This document shows positions 48,332 through 58,364 of a stretch of DNA of 64,000 bases, one piece after another. The stretch is from Anopheles merus (taxonomy: Eukaryota; Arthropoda; Insecta; Diptera; Culicidae): contig NC_054083.1 in assembly GCF_017562075.2 (NCBI RefSeq), forward strand, positions 21,883,428 to 21,947,427, given 5' to 3'. The translations under genes and the position numbers were made by a program. The notes beneath the pieces are model-generated. The model made no database searches, was not told the origin of the DNA, and saw nothing but the letters and a program-made list of their open reading frames with translations. How positions within the stretch are numbered: the first letter of the stretch is position 1; each line of letters starts with the position of its first letter.

Positions 48332-48412
48332 TCCTGTTTTGGGTTTAATGCATATACTGTTCCTGCTTTGGGTTATAATGCATTAACTATTCCTGCTTAT
48401 GTTATAAGATGC
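48332..48412 (+). repeat. ~30-bp tandem repeat, 2.7 copies
   Basis: Units at 48332, 48361 and 48391 start TCCTGYTTTGGGTT and TCCTGCTTATGTTAT and share AATGCAT in the middle. Lengths are 29 and 30 bp plus a partial copy. It is part of the repeat-rich AT block at 47.2-48.9 kb. Confidence 0.8.
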
Positions 48413-48475
48413 GGTTGGTACTGATATGTGCGTCACAATTGTTTTTAAATGAACGGTGTGGCCTGAATTCTTCCG

Positions 48476-48567
48476 GATGTGTTGTTATGGTATGATCTGA
48501 TTTGCTGAGTGTATTATAATGAATGTGTTGCAATGGTGTGATTTGGCTTTCCGAAGTGTGTTACAAT
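48476..48567 (+). repeat. ~46-bp tandem duplication
   Basis: GATGTGTTGTTATGGTATGA (48476) is followed by AATGTGTTGCAATGGTGTGA (48522), and both units end in a GAGTGTATTATAAT or AAGTGTGTTACAAT phrase. Two diverged copies are seen. Confidence 0.65.
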
Positions 48568-48754
48568 TTATCTACAGCTGATAGTGTGTATTATGATAAG
48601 TTATGTATAGCAGATATGCTACATGTTTAATGTATTCTATTTCATTTAAATGCCTGGTAATAGGAAGTGTTTTTAATTTTTCCTCCGGTATTAGAATATT
48701 TAGCCCTCCTTTTGCCTTACACATAGCTAACTGACGTAGAGAAATTGTAATCGA

Positions 48755-48820
48755 TGAAAAACATCTTGAATGCGGCGAATAATTATGTGCACATGCGAAA
48801 GTGACTTGCAAAACCCTGTA
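48755..48820 (-). repeat. third copy of the TACAG-type terminal motif
   Basis: Read on the minus strand this starts TACAGGGTTTTGCAAGTCAC and continues to the CGC and AAGATGT motifs. It closely matches the right end at 47615-47680 and lies exactly 1140 bp from it in the same orientation. It could be the true right end of a larger element whose left end is at 47385, or a solo end from another insertion. Confidence 0.7.
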
Positions 48821-51800
48821 TTTTAGTGAGTTGCGCAATATCACATGCTTTTCAGCGTTGTACCCTGTTTTCACTTCATAATCGATATTTAAACATTGGC
48901 ATGGTGATTGGGTTTGCCCTCCCCGCTCTGTTTTTTTACTCCTTCAACAATGTTGCTTGCTCTTTTGGCCACAGCTGCGACACGCTCGATGAGTTTGATC
49001 ATTCTTCAATCAACCTACACTCACACACGCCACAACTTCACACCACGCTGTGCCACGCTGACGTTAGCTAATAAGGAAAATCCAGCGACGCGCGCCCCCT
49101 TTTCAACTTCTCAATACCCGATAGGTGGTGTTCTGACGTTCTGCTGTCGAAGGTTTGTCGTAAGCGTTTCATCCAAAAAAGTTCGCCATTTTTCCACCGT
49201 GCCTCCACCGCGCCTTCAACCGCCTCGTTCCCTCTTCCATGGGAAAAGAAAGAAAACGGCAACCACCCAACAAAAGGCGGCATGTTATGACACACAGCAG
49301 AAGGTTTACATAGCGTTCGAACTTGGTGCTTTTCTCACGGTGGCAAAACTTTATCCTGCGGCACTGGTACTGCTGCTGCTGCTGCTGGTGCGTGTGCCTT
49401 CGTGTGTGACTGTGTATCTTTGTGTATGTGTGCGTAGCGGTGTGTACCTTTCCAATTAGAGTCTTCAACTTCGATGTCACTGGAACTGATTAGTTCACGT
49501 TCGAGGGCCTGTGTGGTTGTGGGTAGCGTCGAGATTGATCTTTGCTTTGCCGGCTGCTTTCTTCACTCGTGCATTTCATTTCAGGGAGTGCGCCGGTTCG
49601 GATGCCGTTTTCCCGAACGCCGTAGAAGCTTTGAAGTGTCACAGTGCTGCTGGTGGTGGCTGTGGTTTGCTTGCCCGTAGCAGCTCCCAGTCCTCCTCAC
49701 TCGTTCAATTGTCGATACAAATAAGCAACAAACTTTCACTTTCCTACAGGCGCAAGCCCTTTTTGGGGTAGGATTTTTCGTTTGCTTCTTTCTTACTTCT
49801 GTTCTCTTCAGCCATCTCCTTTTCGATTAGTGAAACTTGGCAAAATTCCCCTGTGGTTCTGTTTTTTTTGTTGTTGGGCGCACATGCTCATTTTCCATGA
49901 AAAATTGCACCAACTTTCTTGCTGGGGTGAAAGTTTTACTTATTTGGTAGCTGGTTTTTTCTTCTTTCTACATTAAAAAAATCGTTGCCCTCACTCCGCG
50001 GGAGCGGGTTGGCGTGAGCTTCATTTCGGCTGGGGTAAAAAGTGCGCCAGGGAAAAAAAATCAATGCAATCACACTGATTAACTTCAACGCCACGCAACG
50101 CCACGTACATGGTTGCGGTGGTGAAAGCTGGGCGTTCCCCCCCCCCCCTTTTGTGACAAGAGTGAGTGTTCATTTTTTCTCACGAAATCCCCCAAAACCA
50201 ATTTGTCCTTTCGCGACAAGCGTGGTGCACTTTTGACACCTGCTGTTGAAATATGAAAATGAACTTCGGTGGCTCCGAACCGTATCGATTCGGCAAATCG
50301 GTTCGATGGGAGATTGATTGCTTTCCGAGGAGGGTGGAGCTTGAATGTTTTCAGGTGAAATTCCATTTATTAATTCTTTAAAGAAGTTGAAATTTTAAAT
50401 GTTATTAGTTTGTGTACTTTAAACATATTTTATTTATGACTGGAAGGAAGACATTACGGTTTTATTGGATTTTCAGCGTTATGAAAACAGCATCGAATGA
50501 TCAAAAAGCTGTTTGTCATTGTGATTCATGGCTCAAGAAAAACAATTAAGTGTTACACAATCGAACCATCCAGCATATCTCTCCGGCCATCAATTCCGAT
50601 CCATCCATTGTAAATAGTGGATGCCATATTACACAAAATAATCAATCCTTCTTTTCGGTACAAAAACAAACCACCGCAGAAACCAACTGTCCATCGAACA
50701 ATTGAAAAGCAACAGCATCATCTAGTGCACCCTTTCCAGGGCACATATATTTAAACACAGCAGCAAAAAACAAAACCACACGCTGGCATCCTCTGCAGTG
50801 ACGCAACTGAACGCCGACAATTCCAAACCACTGCAAACGTTGAACCCAGCAGTGTTTGTGAAAGGTTGGTGCGCGAGAGCCTTGCGGGGACAGCTGGGGT
50901 CAACTGGTCAAAAAGGGGTTTGTGATGGGAGTGATTGTGCTGTGATAGAAAAGAAAGCAAAAAAAAAATGCAGCAAAGAAGTCCGTGGCACCTTGCCAGA
51001 CCGTTTTACTTCCGGTTGCACAATCAAGCACAATTGAATGTGGGGGGTGTATGTGTGTGGTTGTGTATGTTTGCGTCGTCTCGGGCGTGATGTCTTCTAG
51101 AGAAATGAATCATCTCGTAAATACAGCAGGGGGTGCCAACCGTAATGGCCAACCGTGAGTCCTCGTGTGCGTTTTATTTCTTGCACGGGAGCCGGTAGTG
51201 AACCTTAGTGGACGTGGTGGTGGTGGTGATGATGGCGAAGGACTCAGTTTTGTTCAAAAATAGCGACGCATGACCATGGCATGGTGAAAGCATGTCCTGA
51301 CACAAACACACACAGACACACGTGCAGAGGCTTCTGTGTTGGTAGCTTTGCGGACGTTAAAAAGCTTTTATTTCTGGCGTTTCTCGGCGTACCCGCGACC
51401 TAGCCCAGCAATCGACCCCGCAAACAGCCCGATACTTCGGGGTGCGAAGTGGGAAACCATGTGCACAATGTGCAGCATAGCAGGCGCTGTCGGTAAGCAT
51501 GGAGCCTAGCGCCTAGTTAGGGAAAGACGATGAGAAGCGGGAAGAGTTTCGTTTTCTTATTGTGCAACGGGAACAGGATCGATGACTTCGTTAATAGCTA
51601 TTTTGGTTTTTCTGAACTAGCATGGTAGATATCTTCCTCATATAGCTTTCTTTTTTCTTCAATATTCTTATATTTTTACTGAATAAATGCACTTAAGCAT
51701 GTTTTACAGTTATTTAAGTATAATTTTTCAAAGTAGAATTATATTTTGTTTTCATTTTGATTTTTTTAATACATTCCTTAATCTTTATACATTATATAAT

Positions 51801-53411
51801 GAAGCAATTGATTCAGCATATCAATATTGACGTTAAGTTAATGGCACTTTTATGTCACTATATAATTAAAACTTTGCTGCAATTTGTCTCAACATCTGTG
51901 AAGTGAGTAAAGTGAGTAAATATTGACGAAAGATAGCAACGCAACTCCTCCTCCCAGTCATCGTTCGTGGCAAAGTTTGAATCTCAGACGCCGTCTCCAC
52001 ACAAAAAGCGTGAAAAAGCAGACGCAAAGAAACAACGAAGTTCAGTACGAGAAACACTACAAAAAAGGCAAACCGACAGCCAGGCTGGGCACGGAAACGG
52101 TTTCGGTACTGAATCAGGTCAATATGGCGCACTCCGTACCGGGTGCGAGGGACTGAATACAGAACGAAACGTACTCCCGAATGCGCTTGCAACCGAAAAC
52201 CGCCACTTCGACGTAATCTACCGCTTCCCTGGCCGGTCCTGCTCCTCCCCTGCCCCAGGGCCCGGCTCGGGAGAGGAAAATAGGCTAATGACCCGTTTGG
52301 AACTACACCGAACCCGATACCCGGGGAAAATGAACCAGAGCTCTGCCCGGCATGATTCCTATAGCTCTCCCGTGCTGGTCCTGCTGCTGCTGCTGCTGCT
52401 GGTGCCGTACGGTGCCAAGTATCGATTGCTTTTCCAGACTTCCGGTCTGCTAGTGTGACCGATCCAATCGCTGCGCGGCAACGGACGAACAGCGGCCGCG
52501 GAGAGAAGCAAACACCCATAAATGGGAAACCCAAGGAAAAGCTTAGACAACTCGTCGTTAGTTTGTGGTTTTTCCTTATGGTACCGCTCGCCACTAGCCG
52601 CTCTGGCACGCACACGCTTTCTCTCTTCCTCACGGGTTTATGCTGGTTTTATGCTTTATGCCCTACACTTGGGATGCTTCACTATCCCAGCTGGAAATTG
52701 CATCTGTGGCTGCGGGGAGTTTCGCCGGAAGTTTCTTGTCCGTTGTCTGCCCCGCATCTCGCATCTTTTTTGCCGTCGGGCTGGGTAGATTTGATTTCAG
52801 TTCACCATCCCCCTCCCCGGAAAGGAGGTCAGTCGCCGTGCCCGGTGCCCGAAAAAATAGGCTCCCCCTTTCCCAGGGCTCCGTACAAGACTCCCCTGGC
52901 AGACTACGTGCGTCGACGAACGGACGAGACTTTGTCCTGATCAAATTTGGGACGGTCGTAAAAGAAAAATCGGGCAACTGGGTCGAAATGGCGGCGACGG
53001 CTTGAGGCTTCGAACGCTCTGACGTAACGTTCGCGCATTAATCAGCACGGAATGGACAAAAAGGAAAAGAAAACGTAAGCACCAACCGGGGGATAGAGAG
53101 AAAACAGAGGGGAGGGGGGAGTTTATGCGCCCAATGATGACGTTTGTTTCGGTGCGATCGGAGAAGTACCGCCCATATAACTAGTAATTAGGGCACACGT
53201 TTGGATGAGGTTTTTGTTTATTCATTTCATCCCTTTGCGCCCCGATATGCAACTGAATTACCATGTCATGTTTATTTGTATTTGCGGAGGGTAATGTATT
53301 CCGAACATCTTAAAACGTTGTTTAAATGTTAACGGAATGGTGATGGGTTTTTGTTTCGTCTTTAGCATTTTTGTTTGTTTGTTGTTTTTTGTCATTTTCT
53401 CATTCTTCTAT
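48821..53411. other. intronic DNA, no confident gene
   Basis: The stretch includes CTG runs at 49372-49388 and 52378-52401. A GC-rich, CpG-dense segment at 51950-53030 has long overlapping frames on both strands (51866-52633 minus, 51967-52458 plus, 52455-52940 plus). These frames conflict with each other and have no motif. The CpG-rich block could be an internal promoter but shows no defensible start site. It is AT-rich at 51600-51880. Confidence 0.4.
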
Positions 53412-54022
53412 AGGTCGTTGTCACTAAATTGTACCTGTAAGTTATTAACTTTTGTCACTAAGGCAACTCAATTTTGGCAAGTAAGGCATCTGTTTTTGAC
53501 ATCTGGTTTAAACCGATTTATTTGAACATTTTTGAATTACATTACATTTGTTTATTTAAAAATTGGTGAATTTAATCTACGTTATTAACCATAAAATGAA
53601 TAGAAATTGAAACAATTTGCATTGTCCTGCAACTTTTTGAAGTTTTGGGCGGCGGCTGGTATTCTTTGTTATGTACTATTATTTATATCTAAAAAGGATA
53701 AAATAACAAAAGTGTTTTCATTAAATACTTTGAAATTACACACTTTTTTAATGCTGATGTGATTAAACAACGTATATGTAGATCTGCTCATTAATCTGCT
53801 CAAATGCGTTAATTTATCACGATGTTTTTGTTTGTTTATTTTTATAGAAACTTTGAGCCAATTGGCCTCATTCGCCTCTTTTTATCATGATTTTTTCTAG
53901 AATAAAAAAAGTTGACTTACAGACAAAAATGGGTGCGTTAGAAGCAAAAATTGATGCCCGCCCTAAAGTCAAAAATGGATGTACACTGTCAAAAATTGAG
54001 CCAAAATGTTGCGGTAACGACT
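53412..54022. mobile_element. 611-bp MITE with long imperfect inverted termini
   Basis: The left end starts AGGTCGTTGTCACTAAATTG. The right end read on the minus strand starts AGTCGTTACCGCAACATTTT. The two ends then share TTTTGNC, a GGC, TCAATTTT, GC, TAAGGCA/TAACGCA and TTTTTG motifs in register over about 100 bp. Each terminus contains its own 20-25-bp subrepeats built on TTTTTGNC. TA/AT flanks on both sides fit a TA target duplication. The interior (53520-53920) is AT-rich and noncoding. No related copy was seen elsewhere in the window. Confidence 0.6.
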
Positions 54023-55061
54023 ATATTGATTTCCGCATTGTACCAAACTTTTTTTAAAATCACATTAAAGTTTTTTTCAATCATTTTCAACCTTTAAATC
54101 TACAGCAATTTCAACCGAACCCGTTATTTCTCTAAAATGTCTTTCTCAAAGGCATCACTCGCCCAGTTCCGGCCAAGCGGTCGCGCTTTTAATTTCAAAT
54201 AACACTTACAGTTGAAAGATTAAAATTCTTCCTCTTTTTCCCTCATAAAGGGTGGTGCTCTCGGAACAAAACACACTTAATGCGTGATGCTGTTTGCGGG
54301 TCACATCCCACGAAAAGATCAAACCGACCGCCTTGCAAAGAAGCCGCTCCCGCCCGTTGTGTTTGTCTATGTGAGTGTATGTGTACGTTTGTGTCTCGTG
54401 CAATTTGCTTCCATTTTCCGGCCGAACCATAATGAAGGCAGAAAATTCGACAGAATGTTCTAAATAATTCGGGCCCGCATTCTTTGTGCGGAAATTGCAA
54501 GCGTGTTTCGCCGTCGGGGGAAAACCCGCTTGTTGTTGCCCTCGAGTCGAGTCGAGTCGGTTCGGGTCGGTTTGGCGGTTCCGCTGAGCGAGTGCGTGCC
54601 GGCTGTAACGCGGGCGGTTCGTCACAGCCCTGGCTTCCGAAAATTGTTCAAACAAACAAACAAACAAACCTGCTAGATGGAGGCAAATGTTCACACGCCG
54701 TAGTCAAAGCCGGGAGTCAAAGCCGATGGCAAATGTTGAGTTTTCACCCCGTGCTGGATCTTCGCTTGGTTGAGAAGATGGGTTAAAGAAGTGGAAAGGC
54801 AGTGATCGACGGTTTGTGTTGCTTGGTGCGGAAATTTCGCTTTATTTCCTTTGTTTCTGCTCGTTATAGGGAGAAATGGCATCTTTGTATAAATTGCATT
54901 CTTCAATACTAATCATGATATGTTTAAATCAATTTATGGTAAACAAAATATTCGCATACGATGCTGTAGCAGAAGCAATTTCCGCCCGCACGCCATTTCC
55001 ATCGCCTTTAATGGAGAAGCCCAGTACTTCACCAGCTCAAGCATGAAACGTCAAAACCAAA
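54023..55061. other. intronic DNA, no gene seen
   Basis: The stretch contains a GAGTCGAGTCGGTTCGGGTC mini-repeat at 54543-54567 and a CAAA repeat at 54651-54667. Frames 54206-54694 (-) and 54243-54500 (-) have no motif. Confidence 0.5.
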
Positions 55062-55069
55062 TGACGTCA
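55062..55069. promoter_or_regulatory. palindromic CRE upstream of a candidate start exon
   Basis: ATGACGTCAT contains a full CRE. A CCAAT lies at 55078-55082, and an ATG in excellent insect context lies at 55191. CRE plus CCAAT within about 130 bp of a start codon is a plausible core of an internal promoter. No clear initiator was identified between them. Confidence 0.4.
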
Positions 55070-55190
55070 TACGAGACCCAATCATGGCTGGTCCGTGATG
55101 GTGCGTGAAAATATTCGGCCCAGACTCTCCATATCCATATCGGTGACAAATTCGAACAAGCGATAAATCTCATTATATAATCCGTACAAA

Positions 55191-55251
55191 ATGTCCGGCA
55201 ATGAATCGAGTGCCATCGACATGACAGGCGAGAAGCGATCGAAAACCGCCG
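55191..55251 (+). CDS. candidate first coding exon, unidentified protein
   Basis: TACAAAATGT matches the insect start context (AAAATG) very well. The frame encodes MSGNESSAIDMTGEKRSKTA plus one base, then GCCG|GTATGTGTG as donor, in phase 1. Codon use is G/C-biased at third positions compared with the AT-rich DNA just upstream. The peptide is polar and charged, typical of an alternative N-terminus. A CRE/CCAAT pair lies upstream. Its phase differs from that of the 24206 exon, so both cannot splice in frame to the same acceptor. It is therefore either a nested gene or a separate isoform path. The frame past the donor (to 55412) runs into a TG repeat and is not coding. I do not recognise the protein. 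Confidence 0.5.
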
Positions 55252-58200
55252 GTATGTGTGTGTGTGTGTTGCTTCGTCACTGGCTGGAGTGCCAGGTGCC
55301 AGCAGGGCAGTGCGGCCAGCAGAAACCATCAGCAGAGACGTGGGACTCGAACTCGAACCAGTTCACACGGGATCGATCCAGTTTCGTGTTCCGTACGAGT
55401 ACGTTCTGGTAGTAGTGTGGGAGTGAACCGCACGAGCGCGAGCAGATACGACACGGCGGGGCGGAAGGATGCTTTATCGTGTCGAAACGAGATGGTTGTT
55501 GAGGTAACGCTGTACGGGCTTTTGTATCCGTGAATGGGGGCGGTGAAAATCGGAGGAGATGGGATGCTATTTTTTCTAGCCCGATCTCTGTTTTTCCTCC
55601 GGGGAAACTCTCCGGGAGAAAGTCGTCTTCTCGTCCCATACTCGAGTGTTGTACAATCAGTAGCAGCAGTGGCAGCAGCAGCAGCAGCAGCAGCCGGGTG
55701 CTATTTTTAACATCCTCCGGTGCCACTTGACATGTGACCGAAAATAGCACCCGACGACGTCGAGTTCATAAGTGAGCGTACAACATGCATCTCGTACTCG
55801 GCGGCAACGGTGCTGTGGCAGGGGCGAGAAAATCTGCTGCTAGGGAGTATGACCTTAGAGTATGCGTATACGTCGTATATGTCTGTGTGTTTGGTATGCA
55901 TTTGGAAACCCTCTGCCCGGGAGTGTTGGGGCAAATCCATTCTGGAGAGTGAAACCGTCGTGGGCGCCGTGTGATTATTGTCTGTGGAATTGATTGCACT
56001 TGGTGCTGTCTTTCCAGATTAATCGCTTTGCTTCTTGCCAATGGACTGCACTGGCGTAGAGTGGAACAATCAATTAAAGCAAATTGATGTTAATTAATTT
56101 TTCATATAATCTAGGTGATCGTCAAGTGTGTGCTTCTGTACAGTATTTTTATATTTTGACACGCAACAACTTGCGTGTGGAAGTACGTTTTTGCAGTTTC
56201 TCACAGCTTTTTATTCACAATCAATCATGTGGAAAGTTTGCGCTAAGAAGGTGTATCGAGTTATTGCTTCATATTCATAAATTAATCAAGCTTACATTTC
56301 GGAATGAATCCTCAGAGCTTCATCAATAATCTCAAGAATTAAAATCTTTTTCCGAAACCAGCTCTTCGAATAATTGGTTGGTCGCAGTTAGTATTGGCGC
56401 TTCTGTACTCTGCAAATACAAACAAACGAGTTTTTATTATGTGTTGATTTATGAAGATTATTTAAATGCGTGGATCTCGAGCTGTTGAGACTTTTCCAAA
56501 ATAGAGTACAGCGAGCGTTTCGAAAACTTCGATCTGAAATAAGACGAGCGAAATGCCGTCCGACTATTCCGCCCGACTCGCCATATCGCGTTGATAATCT
56601 GCCATATTTGTCACCTTAATGTGACGCATTGTCTAGCGACTTTCACTTACACTCTCCCGTCCTTTATCGTCACAAAAATGGTACCACGTAACCGATAGGT
56701 TCATTGCAAGGCGCGTAGATCCTATATTGTTCCTCAGAGCGGGAAGGGAAACAACGGGCTCGAAAATTACCACACCGAGAACAATGCACGCACTAATTAG
56801 CTTGCGCGATCGCGTAACGCGACACATTTCTTTACTTCGTTTAATTTGTGCGGCACCACAGTCGCCACGATATTCGACGACGAACACTGCTTGACGAAAG
56901 CCTCGTTCGCCTCGCCGTGAAGGAAGCCACTTGGGGGAGTGCCCATTAAAATAACAAATGTCGCTAATTTATATTCGCATCCCGCGAGCCGCGAGTTAAT
57001 CATCCGTGTGTTATGGAGCGGTGATGTGTTTAAGCCAATGGAAAAGCAGACAGCATTTTCCGTAGGGACACTTGATAACCAAGAACACACACAGAAACAC
57101 TCTCGTTCGTGTTTTTTGACGATCATTACGCTAGGCGATGTCGCAATGGAAATAATTTCCACTTGTTAGCGAGACAATTCAATGCAAGATGGAAATGAAG
57201 CCGAACAGTCCCTGGCAGTGCCTTTGCATACCTTTGCCTCCGCCGTAATGCCGAATCGTTTCGCACTGCTGTGCGTTGTGTGCGTTTAATGTTGAATAAT
57301 GGATAATGGAAAATGTAAAACAAGTACTTACGAGAGTAAGAGTGAAAGAGGACGAGGGGATGCTATAAAACATTGAATGTGCTTGTCAGTGGCTTTTTTG
57401 CATTTGCTAAGTTTGAAGCAAAAAAAAAAGTCAGCATCCGAGCCCAGAAACGGCATCCATGGCAGTATGACAATGAAAAATGAGTTGTGAAAATAAATTA
57501 ACAATTCCCTGCTCTGATGAGACTTGAGCATCCTCCACATACAAAAAAAAAATCAGCACTCGTTGAAGCATAAATCATGTACTCAATGCTAGCGAAATGA
57601 TATGCTGCGTAAGAGTGAGATATTCGAGGAGACGGCATTCGCATCTATCCGGCTCTTTCTTCATGCCATAATTTCTTACATTATTTACAACCACATCAAA
57701 CCCACCGTCGGGGAAGAATAGTTTTGCTGATGTACAAATTTTCTCTGGCGAGAAGCATGAGGGTCCACACAAGCACCATCACGGATGGAACGAAGGGAAA
57801 TGAATCAATAAATCATCTAACGGCATCCGTCCGTGCATCTGGCGATACCTGTTGTAATTACATTTTCCGGCTCATTTCATTGCATTTCCACCCTGTATTG
57901 CTGGCAGCGATCGGTTTTTCAGCATTCCAAAGATGGTAGCGGAAGTACGATGATTTGGTAGGAGTCATGTCATGCCATCGAACCCTCCTCCTGCAGAAGC
58001 GGTGCGGTGTAGTAGCGGGGGCAGAGAGGACCATCAACCATTTTACCGTGAAAACCAATTAAAGAACGTTTCCATCGTGGAACAATTTTTGCTGTCAGCA
58101 GGTTTTGTCATTGTGTGTGTGTGTGTGTGTGTGGGTGACGATGTTCCTCATGTCGGCCGAGTGACACGTCAACAGGTAAGCAGCCGATGATGCTGCTGCT

Positions 58201-58317
58201 GCACGTTTGATTTGAAGGTTGATTACATCTCTTTGACCAACCGGTCCAGGCAAGGTTTTATAGGCAATGTACATTGTAATGCGCCCCATGTATTCGTCTC
58301 AGTTCCCTTTTTACGAT
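55252..58317. other. intronic DNA, no confident gene
   Basis: The stretch contains an AGC repeat at 55659-55694, which gives a poly-Ser or poly-Leu run in the frames at 55530-55730 and 55277-55750. It also has a TG tract at 58111-58133. A good donor-like CAACAG|GTAAGC at 58175 follows no credible exon. A minus-strand CTC|GTAAGT at 57332 is donor-like, also without support. Confidence 0.45.
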
Positions 58318-58364
58318 CTAACGCCTTTTTTGTTCTCTTCTTTTCTCTTCCCTCACAGGTAAGT
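58318..58364 (+). other. recursive (ratchet) splice site, zero-length exon
   Basis: CTAAC at 58318-58322 serves as a branch-point-like motif. It is followed by TTTTTTGTTCTCTTCTTTTC and further pyrimidines, then CACAG|GTAAGTT with the junction at 58358|58359. The composite acceptor-donor is even closer to the consensus than that at 37278. It lies 21.1 kb downstream of the first site on the same strand. Two such sites on one strand downstream of an excellent donor strongly suggest a stepwise-removed intron. The next real exon would lie beyond, or at the very end of, the window. Confidence 0.85.

Noticed and set aside
51866..52633. 255-codon minus-strand frame, the longest in the window
   Set aside because: It overlaps equally open plus-strand frames in GC-rich DNA, has an Ala run from a CTG repeat, and shows no motif or domain. 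GC-rich DNA has fewer stops, so the length is not persuasive.
58102..58190. Donor-like CAACAG|GTAAGC at 58175 as an exon end
   Set aside because: The sequence before it is mostly a TG repeat and no credible acceptor or coding bias supports an exon.
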